The notes under the pieces were generated by a model. The model was given only the letters and a program-made list of their open reading frames with translations. It made no database searches and was not told the origin of the DNA. From positions 62,001-126,000 of the forward strand of contig JAYKAV010003083.1 of the NCBI GenBank assembly GCA_035582835.1: a DNA stretch of 64,000 bases, read 5' to 3'. Source of the DNA: Phoebastria nigripes. Taxonomy: Eukaryota; Chordata; Aves; Procellariiformes; Diomedeidae. The position numbers and the translations under genes were made by a program. Of the stretch, positions 12,301 through 23,743 are shown one piece after another; the stretch's first letter is position 1, and each line of letters begins with the position of its first letter.

Positions 12301-15300
12301 ACCACACTGCTGATGTGGCCTCCGGAGTTGTGTACTCAGACTGTACACTGGGTTGTGTAGTCCTACATATGTGAGGGCAGGATCTGTCCCTTGGAGGGTC
12401 TTTCACAAAATGTTGGCTAAAACAAAATATGCAATAACAAAACTTCCAGGTTTTGACTGGTTATTCTCGCATATAAATAGAAAACCTAAGGACATGTCAG
12501 AGCTGTTTTTTTGTTTGTTTTAACTGAGCGTGCAGTTGAACATTTACAGTATTCTCTAGGGGATGCCATGATGTTATACTCGGAGGGATATAAGAACCAA
12601 GCCCACCACCTCTACTCCTTCCAGGCTATTCCCACAAAGCCTGTAATTTATGTCAAACTGTGTTTGAGTTGGATGAGCATTTGCTAGAGCTAGACTGAGA
12701 CCACAAGTTGGTTTTGCTTCCTACATGAGGAGGATCAGATTGTTCTCATGGCTTGTGGAAGGAGCGTGACAACGTGGCATTTATGAACTGTTCTGTGCCT
12801 GAAGCAAGCTCTGCTCTCTTGGCATCTCCGTTAGTAAGAAACCCTGACATTTGTTTACTGAAAACAGTAACGTACAAGTACCAAGTTTTTGACTGAAACT
12901 CGTTAGCACTGTACATCTGGGAGGGTCAAATTCCCCCTTCTCCCTCGCCCCTGATGAGTGGAGAACTCTCCCTTTGTCCTAATCCCATTGACTTCTGTAA
13001 CAGTTAGTCCTCTATTTAAAAAAAATAAAACCAAAACTAAACTACATATCTAGCCTGTATTTCTCCAAATGTAGCAATTAAAACATACTTTGGAGCAAGG
13101 AGACAGATCTAGCAAGCAAACAAATCATACCAGGTCCTGCTGTTTTGTTCATGTTTTGCCAAACTAGTGAAATTAACAGCTACTGTAGCTGGTTGTACTT
13201 AGTACTATCAGAGTGAGAGGTACAGCATTTTTTTTCTTCAGCAAATGCCTGTGCACCCCAGCAGTAAAGAGACTGTAGAAATTAAGCAGAAGTAGCTCAT
13301 TTCTCCCATGTTTTGGGAGCGAGCATGGTGGATCTGCAAATACCAGGTATAAACTTGCAAGTTTATACCAGCCTCTGCCTGGGGTCACTGTGGAAAGTGT
13401 CATTTTGTTTCTTGCCCCACAAGAGTTCTTGCGTTCTGAAGAATTTTTCTGTCCTCCTCCCTCCTCCAGGCTTCCTTTGTACTTCTCTGTGGCAAAGTCA
13501 TAGGTTGATCAATACCTGACTCTTCTCCAAGTCCTGCTGTATGTGAGCTTATCCCAATACATTTCTAAAGTAGCAGTTTTAGGTAGGCATACCTTAGTCA
13601 CTGCGAATCTTTTTTTCCTCAGACTTTTGTGCAATGGCATTTCATTCTAGGGCTATGTCCAGATACAATATGCTATGCCATCTGTTTGATTTGCTGTACT
13701 GAAATTAAATATGTATATCACACTGAGTTTGGTTATTCTTTTTGCATATATAGCAGCATCCATGATCACACTGACTCACACTGCTTTATGAAGATCCTCC
13801 AGGGAAATCTAAAGGAGACTCTGTTTGAATGGCCTGAGAAAAAAGGGAATGGTGAAATGGCTAAGAAATCAGAACGAGTTTTGAGGGAAAATCAATGTGC
13901 CTACATTAATGGTAAGCTATTAAGCTTGTTTTGACAACTACCCATCCATGAGTATTATTCCTAACAGAAGAGTTCATCTGCTCTCTAGTCTCCTACCTTT
14001 AACAGTATGATACTGGTTTTATGCACAGTTTAAGAATGTGGCTTTCTAGGTTCTGCACAAACCTGTATTTAGATTCAGTAAAACAAACAACAAAAAAATG
14101 TCCTTTTAACTCACTCTTAAGACATTGCAGCAATTGCTTGATACTTAAATATGCTGGGTATCTCCTCTAGACCAAGCAGCCTTCAGCACTGTGTCCCTAA
14201 TGACTATCTGAAATTGCTTGTAAACATAGACCTTAAATAGTATTTTGTGAGAAATAAGGGAACCAAAGTTTAGATAGCTTAATCACCTTGATTTTTTTCA
14301 AAGAAATAATCCTTTTGGTCAGTCATGGAAATCCTAGGTCAAAAATGTAAAAACTGTCTATGGAATAAATTGATCAGCCAGGAGCAGAGGCCCCAATCCT
14401 CAGTGCTACTTCTTGTCCAAATCAACAAAAAACTGTAGTGCTGAAGTGCAGCGTCAGCAGAATTGAAATGCTCAAGTCTACCCAATCTACAAAAAAAAAT
14501 TGCCTGACTGCACAGATGCTGAGAGACGACTAAGTCTCCACCAGTAAGGCTCCCTAAGTACCTAAGTCCATGCCATTACACATATCTGTAACTATCACGA
14601 TCTTGCGCTATGCTGGAGGCCATCCTGGAGTGGCCAGCTGGGTGTAACATATTCTGATGCTGTGAAAGACATTGCACATCATGCTGAACAGCAATGAGTT
14701 CAGCAGAACAAAGGCAAAGTGCCAGAGAAGGGGGCCATCTGCCTTTTATATGATGGGTTAAAAACTGGAGCACACACCTTGTGGGACTGAGCTTGGGAAC
14801 TCCCCAGTTGGAGGGAGTCTCATGTTGGGTTATGGACTAAGCCAAGGTGAGGGCATTGGGGAAGAAAGACTAGTGCTCTGCAGCCCTCTGTTGAAGGTAT
14901 GCCACATTAAGTGAAAACACAAAATCCATGGGACAAGAAATGCAAGAAGGAGCTTGACACGTTTGCTGATGCTCCTATGCCAGGGATGTGCGTTCTCAGA
15001 CTCAGTCACGTTTTCCTACCCATGCGGTTCTTTCCAATGAAAGCAATTGCACCCTGTGTGCATCTGATCCAAAGCTTCCTTGGTTGTTTTAAACAAATTT
15101 GGTATCCAATTCTCTGAGACAGTTTGGATCTCTGCCATGTTTCATAAGAGGTGTTTTGGTTTAAAAGAAACAGGTAAAACAAGTAGAAGGAAAACACTGA
15201 CAGTGTGTTGATTGCCCTAACTACTTCAATAGTGAGTGACCTTCACGTTTCTATTGCGTGCTTCTTGGTTGCTGTTGTATTGTATTATTTTTAAGGTTAC

Positions 15301-18300
15301 AACCCACTAAACAGGGTTTATTCAAGTGTCCCATTAGATGAGCACAGATTTAGGACTTTTTTTCCCCTACGTCCTCTATTTAGATAAACTACGTTAACAA
15401 CACTTAAGGCTTACACTTCAAAGGTATCAGAGTTAAGAGTGTACTCATGATTCTCAGGGTATCATGCCTATGTTGCATAATATGGGTCTGGGTATTATGT
15501 AACATATTAATTCAAGTACAAAGGCGTGAGTTGTTTTTACAGCAAGGTCATAAATTTAAACTCAAGGTCTCTTTTAAGTGACTCAAAAACTCCACTTTAG
15601 CACAGAATGGAAATGGTTTGTTTCATGGATGTGATTCTTCATACCTTACATTTTTACATAATAGCTTGATTTCTACTCCGTCATTGCAGATTACTTCATT
15701 AGTAACCACACAACAGACGGTGCCTTGTTTTATTACATGTTCAATTATGCTTACTATTCAGTTAAGGTTGGAAGTATGCCAGTCACTACTAATTTGTCAC
15801 CTTAGTCAAAAAAGCAGACAAATGAAAATCCTGTTCTCCAAACTAATAAATTGGAAGGATTAATTAGGAAACAGATGCCTGCGGTAGAAGACAACTATAT
15901 CTCGGTCCATAAGTCCATGCCCCAAATACATGTAGCTGACCTTTAATGTGACTGATATCCTTGTTACTGGGCTGAGAATTAGCAATACAAAAACTTTTTT
16001 CCTGTAAAATGTCTTGCTAATTTTTAGAAACATAAACCTTCCTGCTTCTGGAGCACCTATAACAACAGCACCTCCTAGGAAAGTAAATAACCTTGAAGTC
16101 CTTTGGGAATCATAGATAGAAAATTACTGACAGCATGGCCTTCCTTAAGTTTCTCTGGATTTCTATTGGCCTTTATCCTGTAGCAGATAATCCAGAAGTT
16201 ACATGAAGTGTGGAAGGCAATAAGATATTTTGAATTACCACTGTATTTAGGAATCTGTGCTAGGAAACAGCAGTCAAATTCCCTGTACCAAGTTACTTGT
16301 TGCCCATAAAAGCGCAGGCATGCCTAACTGGCTTGCTCATGAGTTTCGGTTTAGAAAGCATTTTTCCAGGCATCTAAGATCTCGTTAAATCTTCCCGCTA
16401 ACACAACCTCTTGTTTCATGCCCTCGCTGGTGTAGACTCCATTGGCCTGCACCGTGTGGAGAACATAAGCCACACAGAGTCTGCCGTTAGCCTGCATTTG
16501 TACAGCCCACCCTTCGACAGCTGTAACACCTTTGATCAGAGGACTGGACACAAGCACAAAGTCAAGATGACCTTCTACAGCCAGTTTGGAGAAAGGACTC
16601 TCTGCGTAAGTACGAGATAACACGCTCCCCGCCCGGCCCCGGGCTCTGAGCCCTCAGCCCCTGCGGGGACGGGCATGAGGGGCTGCCCTCTTGCCTGCGC
16701 AGGGCAGAGCGCCAGTGCCCCAGGGCAGGCAGGAGGTCCAGCAGCCCCACCTTTCCCAGGGCATCCCCATCTAGGACCAGCATAAAACCTGTTTCCAAAT
16801 ACTACTCGATTTGTCGATTTGCACTTCCCTTGTGTGGAGTTCCCTGCTTCGTAGCTTGCCTGTGCTTCATCAGCAGGAGATCAGTTCTGAGCAGAGAGGA
16901 GGATTAATGAGAATTTTGCTACTAGCTAAGCGTCTTCAGGCAGCAAATGATGGTAAATGCAACCTAGTCAATGAAAAACCATGAAGCAGCTACATTGTTT
17001 TGGCCAACTTCAGTCGTGTGTAACACTTCCTGCCTAAACTGTTCTGCCAAAAAGCATCACATTTCAAGTCAGTTGTTTTAAACCATGTAGCTTACTTAAA
17101 GAATTCTTTAATATAGTTGATTTAATTCTTTAAAATCAAAACTTTGACACAGAAAGACTTGCTCTGAGAGAGCTCTGAGAGTAGGCTGGTTGGCTCTTGT
17201 CTGCATTCTTGAGCAATGGCATGAGATTTTATTTGGATAGAAAAGAAATCTTACGATCGGCTTTGGGGGACCAAGCTAGGACGTCTGGGAGAGTTTAACA
17301 GGGTTCCTTTTAGTGCTCTTCCATGCATTGGGAAACAGAACTACTTATACAGGGAGAAAAGACAGATTCTTGATGTTCAGCCACAGAGGTTCAAAGACTG
17401 TTTGGTTTTGTTAGATGCAGAACACTTTCACCTTTCACTGAAGCCAGAAATTCACTGCTCAGGAGTTTCCTGGAGTGAGCCCTTAGTAAGATCCAGTTAA
17501 AGTTTTATATAATCAACAAGTACCATGTAAATTATTTCTTGAAGCTTGTCACATTACATGATTACAAATTTACCAAACAGCTGAAACACAAACTTTGACC
17601 TTCCCAAGTTTGAAAGGTCCTTGAGAAAGTAAACTCAAATTTATAATTCAGATTTTGAAGGGAAATAAACATGGAAAAATGTTGAACAAAATTCATGCAA
17701 GAATTCAGTGTTTGCTTGCTTTCTTTTCATTTTAAGTCTTCATTGAATATGAAGTATGTAAGATAACAAGCGAGACTAGACGTTTTGACTTGGACTATTT
17801 TCCTACCCTTCGTCTGTAACCATCTGGCAGTGTTTGTACCTTTTGTGGGAAACTGGATCTGGCTTACAGGAGGGAGGTAGATCTTAATCATTGGGTCTCT
17901 TTCATGAATTCCTGTAAATGGAATTCCAGTAAGGGGGAAAGTGGTAGTGAGTTTGGGCCATCCAGCTGCCTGAAATGACTTCACACTACAAAAACCTTCT
18001 GGTCTCAGTGAGGGTTTCTGGAAAGCTGACTGGAAAATCAAACTTTCTTCTGCTCTTTCTTTTGATCTCAAAAGGACNTAGGAAGACAGAGAGCTGTAAG
18101 TTAAAAACACCAAGAGAGTAATGTAAAGTGTATTTGTGTATTGTTTATGAGTGAGAACATCTGCCTAGCTAAAGCACATTCAGTGCTTCCTCTTTGTCTT
18201 AAATTTTTCTGCAGGTAAAACACATAGGTAAATCCCTAGTGGCTTCCTTCTGGCCGTGATGAAGTCTTAATTAACTACACCTCTGGTAAATACATGATAA

Positions 18301-18864
18301 GTTATATAGGCCTAGTAATTAAAATAGTATGTAGTATGTCCAAGGACTTGCCCATGGAAGTAACCGTTTACACAGTTCAGGTACAAACCATGAGAATACC
18401 GATGCGAAAGTTCACTGAGGGAAAACTGATTTTGTCTTGGGTGTCACAGCACATCAGTTCCTGCTGCCAGGAATTTTGGTGGGGGAGGTGGTTTCTCTTT
18501 GCAGCCTGTCTTCCAAGCTGGATTTTCAAGCAGTTTCTGTCAAAACGAAGGAGAGCAGAGTATCGGGGAGAAAAGACAGCCTGAAGGAGGAAGCACTCCT
18601 CAGCTGTCCCTTCTGCTGTGGGCTTGCTCGTGGTCACACGGAGCCAATGGACAGGATGATTTTGTCAGGTGCACAGTGCCCTCTATAAAACTCTGGCAAG
18701 GAGTACTGAAAATAAATACACTAAGTACTTTAGGGTGCTGAGCTACTCCGGGAATAAAGACCCATGCTGAGAACATGAAGTAGGTGGTGACTGTCTCTTT
18801 GCTTAAAACAGCAACCTCTCCTCTTCCCTTTTAGGCAACAGCAGTGCCACAGGAGAACAACTGA
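9155..18864 (+). CDS. CDO1: Cysteine dioxygenase type 1 (complete, five coding exons)
   Basis: CDO1 oxidises L-cysteine with O2 to cysteine sulfinate, the entry to taurine and sulfate formation, in the cytosol. Coding exons: 9155-9351, 11674-11751, 13754-13911, 16436-16605 and 18835-18864. All introns are GT-AG and the phases join without a break, giving 633 nt including the stop, or 210 residues (human has 200). The protein is a single cupin domain. Residues matching the known mononuclear iron ligands are His95, His97 and His150 (human 86, 88, 140). Cys102 and Tyr167 match the Cys93-Tyr157 thioether cofactor pair. [35 protein letters not shown] and [10 protein letters not shown] are hallmark stretches. 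The extra length is about nine residues at the N terminus (three candidate Met starts: 1, 6, 7) and one residue in the PEKKGNGEM loop. The C terminus ends ENN, as in mammals. No frameshift or missing key residue is seen. Expression is probably driven from the CpG island around exon 1. Confidence 0.97.
10120..10133 (+). repeat. (CA)n microsatellite in CDO1 intron 1
   Basis: Seven CA units following an A-rich stretch. Simple repeat. Confidence 0.8.
10327..10344 (+). repeat. Poly-T run (18 bases) in CDO1 intron 1
   Basis: Uninterrupted T18 homopolymer. No flanking retrotransposed body could be recognised, so I call it a simple repeat only. Confidence 0.8.
11674..11751 (+). CDS. CDO1: CDO1 coding exon 2
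   Basis: A 78-base exon encoding [20 protein letters not shown] through WGEGHGS, flanked by a CAG acceptor and the donor GGCAG|GTTCGT. It starts and ends in the same phase (2), so skipping it would keep the frame but remove a core cupin strand. The donor GTTCGT is a weak match to the GTAAGT consensus. It is too short to stand out as an open frame; the call rests on homology and splice sites. Confidence 0.95.
11752..13753 (+). other. CDO1: CDO1 intron 2
   Basis: A 2.0 kb intron with acceptor GCATATATAG directly before exon 3. It contains a perfect 24-bp palindrome at 13346-13369. No other feature was recognised. Confidence 0.85.
13346..13369. repeat. Perfect 24-bp palindrome
   Basis: The left half GGTATAAACTTG is followed immediately, with no spacer, by its exact reverse complement CAAGTTTATACC. 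It lies in CDO1 intron 2, about 385 bases before exon 3. It could be a dimeric protein-binding site or a chance structure; no function is shown by sequence alone. Confidence 0.9.
13754..13911 (+). CDS. CDO1: CDO1 coding exon 3 (iron ligands and cofactor Cys)
   Basis: Encodes [20 protein letters not shown] onward to ENQCAYIN, carrying His95, His97 and Cys102 of the active site. The acceptor is TATATAG|C and the donor AATG|GTAAGC. The exon adds one base to complete Ser92 and one base to begin Asp145. The loop PEKKGNGEM is one residue longer than in human. Confidence 0.96.
13912..16435 (+). other. CDO1: CDO1 intron 3
   Basis: A 2.5 kb AT-rich intron with acceptor GCTGGTGTAG. The polypyrimidine tract next to the acceptor is weak, with stronger C/T content some 20-40 bases upstream. 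No repeat element or other gene was recognised. Confidence 0.8.
16436..16605 (+). CDS. CDO1: CDO1 coding exon 4 (third iron ligand and cofactor Tyr)
   Basis: Encodes [20 protein letters not shown] then [20 protein letters not shown] and ends FGERTLC. It carries His150 (third iron ligand) and Tyr167 (partner of Cys102). The donor is CTGC|GTAAGT, a perfect consensus, at a codon boundary (phase 0). Confidence 0.96.
16606..18834 (+). other. CDO1: CDO1 intron 4
   Basis: A 2.2 kb phase-0 intron; its acceptor is CTCTTCCCTTTTAG with a good pyrimidine tract. A small GC-richer stretch at about 16620-16760 follows the donor. A single N lies at 18078. AATAAA words near 18709 and 18754 are intronic if exon 5 is used. 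They could serve an alternative 3' end, but nothing supports that. Confidence 0.8.
18835..18864 (+). CDS. CDO1: CDO1 coding exon 5 (C-terminal tail and stop)
   Basis: Thirty coding bases encode ATAVPQENN and a TGA stop. The ENN terminus matches mammalian CDO1 and the phase joins exon 4 exactly, which is why I accept such a short coding segment. The rest of the exon would be 3' UTR. Confidence 0.88.
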   Translation, partial: ATAVPQENN

Positions 18865-19313
18865 GAAGCACCAGCACGCATTTGCATAAGACCTGCTGAA
18901 TGTTTAACCAGGGACAGAAGACTTGCTTGGCTAAGGCCGACAGCCAGCTATATTTCTATACCTTGTACATAGAAGTATACTAGGGCAGCTTCCAGGCCAC
19001 CCGCAGTTCCCCCGAGCAAATGCTGGTTATGGGACACTAAGCTAACTAGTGCCATAAACTACTTCAGAGGTTAGATGCCTTTTCTTAGGCTCCTGTCAGA
19101 ATTAAGTAGTTTGTTTTCTGATTCTAGCCTCCTTTTAATTCCACTTCTGATACCACACTGAGAATATCAGAAATAGGGTTTTTAAACATCATCTGACACT
19201 ACTTAATAGGCCTACGTTTATGTATGCTCTCAATGTAATTAATAACTATATAAACTTCTAAGCTTCCAGTCACTTGTACCTATGGGTAGTACACTAGATA
19301 CAACTAACAGCAG

Positions 19314-19335
19314 TTTTTTTTTTTTTTTTTTTTTT
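19314..19335 (+). repeat. Poly-T run (22 bases)
   Basis: Uninterrupted T22 homopolymer in the probable CDO1 3' UTR. Confidence 0.8.
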
Positions 19336-19585
19336 AAATTAGATCTTTTCGGTTTTAATGCTCTAGAACATTTTGGTAGTTTTGTGCATTTTTTACTTTT
19401 TATTTTTTACAATTATTTCATTTGTCAGATCTTGTTTTAAATAGGAGCAGCGAAATGCTTCATGCACAATGATTTTCAAAACTGATTGGGCAGAGATTTG
19501 GGTTTTTAATAAGACTAATCATACTTAATTCAGCTAATGTCCAGTTTCCAAAGTATTCTGTATAGCTACTGAAGAAGATAACTGA

Positions 19586-19591
19586 AATAAA
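19586..19591 (+). terminator. CDO1: Candidate polyadenylation signal of CDO1
   Basis: AATAAA is the first canonical hexamer I see after the stop codon at 18864. Variant hexamers such as TATAAA and CATAAA occur earlier, so an alternative shorter 3' end is possible. Confidence 0.4.
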
Positions 19592-19744
19592 ACTAGATTT
19601 GTGCACAGATTTCAAAGTTTGCAGCCTCTTTCTCCTGGTAACTAAAATGTTCATCACACTTTACCAAAATCCACATTCCTCATGAACATCTAAGTCTTTT
19701 CCAAGCAATACACTATTAGAAAAGGCTTTAAAAAGTTGTAAGTG

Positions 19745-20940
19745 ATGGAGTGACTACATCAGTGGACATGGGAAGGGCTACAGATGTCGTCTATCTGGAC
19801 CTCTGTAAGGCCTTTGACATGGTCCCCCACAACATCCTTCTCTCTAAACTGGAGGGGTATGGATTTGATGGGTGGACTGTCCGGTGGATGAGGAATTGGA
19901 TGGTCGCATCCAGAGGGTAGTGGTCAACGGCTCAATGTCCAGATGGAGATCGGTGACAAGTGGTGTCCCTCAAGGGTCCCTACTGGGACCAATACTGTTT
20001 AATATCTTCATCAATGACATAGACAGTGGGATCGAGTGCACCCTCAGCAAGTTTGCAGATGACACCAAGCTGAGTGGTGCAGTTGACATGCCTGAGGGAC
20101 GGGATGACATCCAGAGGGACTAGACAAGCTCGAGGAGTGGGCCCGTGTGAACCTCATGAAGTTCAACAAGGCCAAGTGCAAGGTGCTGCACCTGGGTCAG
20201 GGCAACCCCCAATATCAATACAGGCTGGGGGATGAAGGGATTGAGAGCAGACCTGCCGAGAAGGACTTGGGGGACTGGTGGATGAAAAGCTGGACATGAG
20301 CCAGCAGTGCGCGCTCACAGCCCAGAAAGCCAACTGTATCCTGGGCTGCATCAAAAGAAGCGTGGCCAGCAGGGCGAAGGAGGTGATTCTGCCCCTCTCC
20401 TCCGCTCTGGTGAGACCTCACCTGGAGTACTGCATCCAGCTCTGGAGCCCTCAGCACAAGAAAGGCATGGACCTGTTGGAGCGGGTCCAGAGGAGGGCCA
20501 CAAAAATGATCAGGGGGATGGAACCACTCTCCTATGAAGAAAGGCTGAGAGAGTTGGGGTTNTTCAGCCTGGAGAAGACAAGGCTTCGGGGAGACCTTAT
20601 TGCAGACCTTCAGCACTTAAAGGGGACTTATAAGAAAGATGGGGACAGACTTTTTAGCAGGGCCTGTTGCGACAGGACAAGGGGGAATGGTTTTAAACTA
20701 AAAGAGGGTAGATTCAACTAGATATAAGGAAGAAATTTTTTACGCTGAGGGTGGTGAAACACTGGCACAGGTTGCCCAGAGAGGTGGTAGATGCCCCATC
20801 GCTGGAAACATTCAAGGTCAGGTTGGACGAGGCTCTGAGCAACCTGATCTAGTTGAAGGTGTCCCTGCCCATTGCAGGGGGGTTAGACTAGATGACCTTT
20901 AAAGTCCCTTTCAACCCAAACTATTCTGTGATTCTATGAT
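19745..20940 (+). mobile_element. CR1 LINE, 5'-truncated copy 2 (RT part plus 3' end)
   Basis: A plus-strand CR1 copy starting inside the reverse transcriptase domain ([20 protein letters not shown], motif A) and running through [20 protein letters not shown] (motif B), [11 protein letters not shown] (motif C), the connection and C-terminal region (to KLKEGRFN near 20720) and the 3' UTR. It ends in ATTCTGTGATTCTATGATT at about 20922-20940. Frameshifts occur near 19890 (a few bases missing at the RNWLDGR position), near 20120, and near 20270 (DLG to VDEKL). An N lies at 20562. The 20270 lesion is identical in copy 1. It is inactive and is the closest relative of copy 1, in opposite orientation on the other side of CDO1. 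Confidence 0.95.
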
Positions 20941-21447
20941 TGAAAGTATTTCAAACATGCGAAGAATCCTGATCCCAATTAAGTTGGTGGGAGTTCTGCC
21001 ATTGAGTTCACTGATGCTTAGTTTTATCCTCCAGATTTAGTCACAAGGAAAGAACCATCTCGAAAAAAGTTAGCTCTAATTCAACACATCAAAATCAGAA
21101 AAGCTGCCTGCACTGAGGCTATGCCATTCATTTAATGCAGCTAGTATATAAGACAAGTAGAGAATGTGTAGCAAGTCTCCTAGTCTGTAGGTGACTGCTG
21201 GTTACTCAGGCAGCAGTTTAAGTTTTAACAGTATCCTTTTTGGATGAGTCACATATTTCCCTCCATATTGACAAGCCCAGAAAATATTTACTTTATGAGA
21301 CCCTGTTTCCAGGGAGGCTGTGTCAAATTTTCAAAAAATGTTTGAGCAGTGTAACAGTTTTTAAATGAACCTATCTATGCCCTTAGGCTGCAATTACTCC
21401 TTGAGGGCCAGTGGGAAAGTAGTAGGTGCTTTGCAATATTTTTTTTN

Positions 21448-21520
21448 GGGGGGGAGGGGGAGGGCGGGGCATGGGGAGGAGGAAGAAAGGGGGCATGGGA
21501 GGAGAAGAAAAAGAATGAAA
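21448..21520 (+). repeat. G-rich purine tract
   Basis: After a T run and an N at 21447, the plus strand is almost all purine. It begins G7-A-G5-A-G3-C-G4 (21448-21469) and continues with GGAGGAGGAAG-type blocks. The start fits a G-quadruplex pattern. The N at the T/G boundary suggests sequencing difficulty. Confidence 0.75.
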
Positions 21521-21869
21521 AGATAAAGCAGGCCTAAAGGCAAAAGAACAGGCATAAGCATCAGCAGTAAGTGGGGACTGTCTGCATGAGGTGGACCTGG
21601 AGGCTGTGCCAAAGAGGGGTCAAGGGAACGTGCAGCCCAAAACTGGAAGAAGCATTAGGAGCAATGATACCACAGGCATAAAGAATCCCCTGTGCTTTTC
21701 CTGGGCTCAAGTGTACCCAGAGTGTAGCACGTTTCCTTCTCATTCGCTATGAACCAATTCCTGAAAAATCTTATCAAGCCAGATGTTGGGCTTGAGCATC
21801 TTAATTGGGCGTGGCTCAAGTTGTGGTGAGAATGTCACAGCACCAGAGATGAGCTGAGGCTAGCAGTTC

Positions 21870-22085
21870 AGCCGCCCTGCTCGTGCAGGGTCACCTAGAG
21901 CAAGTAGCTCAGGACTATGTCCAGTTGGGTTTTGAGTACCTCCAAGGATGGAGGCACCACAGCCTCTCTGGGTAAACTCTTCCAGTGTTTGACCACCCTC
22001 ACAGTAAAAAAGCCTTATGTTTAGACAAAATGTCTTGTATTTCAGTTTGCACCCACTGCCTCTTGTCCTCCTCCCCTTTCTCACA
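21870..22085 (-). mobile_element. Decayed CR1 3'-region fragment
   Basis: Read on the minus strand, this contains the CR1 tail-region pattern: AGGAGGACAAGAGGCAGTGG, then GGGTGGTCAAACACTGGAAG, CCCAGAGAGGCTGTGG and GCCTCCATCCTTGGAGGT. The terminal ATTCTRTG repeats are missing. It is clearly more diverged than the two CR1 copies flanking CDO1 and is probably an older insertion. Confidence 0.8.
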
Positions 22086-23743
22086 GGGCATGAGCAGTTT
22101 CACTTAACTAACTACAAATACAGCATATTCATCATGCTTTTGCTTACTAGATAAAATTAAAGGACAAACCCAACAGCTTGTAGATCACAGGTTCAGTCAG
22201 GTCAGGGGAACTGGAAAGATCAGACAGCCAAGAAGCACAGCAGCGATGACAGCAGCTAGATGTACCAAGATGCAAGTGAGGCAGAGGAAATATAAGCAGA
22301 AAAGATAACAACTATCTACCCAAGTTGTCCCAAACACTGTTTAGCCATGGTAAACATGGTATCAAACATTGCATAGAATAATACAGGAATTTCAGTGTTT
22401 CAGGACAAGGTACTTACCAGGTACTTATGCCCGCCATACCAGAAACATAAGGGGGTAGCCTATCCAACATAAAGGGCACTAATACAGGAAACCTCAAGAG
22501 AAATGATTAATTGGGTCCAGAATCCTTAGAACACATACCACAGCCACCGCCTTTGCTACTTCCTAAGCACTAGCTACGCATCTTGTGCTCTGTATGGCAC
22601 AAGCATAAAGCTAACACCTACCGAAAGCAGTATTTAATCAGTAAATATCAAGCGATACAATGAGAAATAGAGTCACCTTTTAACTTATACAAATATGTTC
22701 ACATAACCTGTGCTGGCTTAAAACATAGAAACCAGTAACAACAAAATAGTATTTGCACATTATTATGGCTGAACAGCCAAGGTATTAAACCTTCTAGCCT
22801 ATGAAAGTACTTGAGCTTTGGTGTAGTGTTAACTGGCCAGTTGATGAGGTAGCACTATGCTGTAGGCTGACAATTAGCTTTCATTGGGCAATGAACAGAT
22901 GTTTAGCGTTTCATATGCTTTCATCCAGGAAGGTGCTATTGAGCAGTGTCACTGTAAATAGAAGAGAGTTTAACATTTACCTGGGTTACAGCTGAGATCC
23001 TTAAGTGGTAAGAGATACTGCTCTAAACCATTAATACTACTAAATCATTCAGGCTGGCGACAGCAGGAGGAACTCAGTCTAACTATTATGCACTCTGTTC
23101 AGTGCATAACTAAGATTTCAGTGAAGGAGCTTCAACAGAAAGACATAGAGAAGCAAAGTAATGCCAGGAGCTGAGTGAAGTGCAATATTTACATGAATTC
23201 AGCAAATTGCAAGGGTTTGGTGGTTTTGTTGTTGTTTTGGAGAGTCATTATTAGAAATTTTGCAAGAAGTTGATTATCAAACACATCTTACATGGGAAGG
23301 CTCTGTAGCAAAGAGTGCCTGGGAAGGCNTATGCCATATGCAAGGGAAAAGCTGACAACAGGGACTCTTCCAGGAACGGGAATGCTATCCCTGTCTGTGT
23401 GGCTGTGGCTGATGAGGACTAGATTCACAGAAGCTCAGGATACGTGTTCTGGAGGTTTCCACCTATGTATAACCAGCAGGAGAGCAGCTCTTCTTCCCAT
23501 GCTGAGGTGTGGGAGCTCTGAAGCCTCTAACAGGAATTGTTGCTGGGAGAGGGTCCCTTGCTGCGTAAACACAGTGTCTTAATGTTCTTGTGGATAATTG
23601 AGCCTAGAGTTACTTTCTGTCTAACTCACTACAAAATCTTAGCATACACGAATTAGTTCAATTTGTTATTTAAGCCTGGGTGACACTTAGTTAAGTCTCT
23701 TGATGTTTGAGCATTATTCATCTTCTTCCGTTGCTGATGTATA

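Larger units (their letters stand above)
18865..19744 (+). other. CDO1: Probable CDO1 3' UTR and downstream flank
   Basis: AT-rich sequence after the CDO1 stop, with a T22 run at 19314-19335 and an AATAAA at 19586-19591. If that signal is used, the 3' UTR is about 740 bases. The second CR1 begins about 150 bases further on. Transcript evidence would be needed to fix the end. Confidence 0.55.

Noticed and set aside
18700..18760. AATAAA words before CDO1 exon 5
   Set aside because: They lie upstream of the exon 5 acceptor, and exon 5 encodes the conserved ENN terminus. They are intronic unless an alternative last exon exists, for which I see no support.
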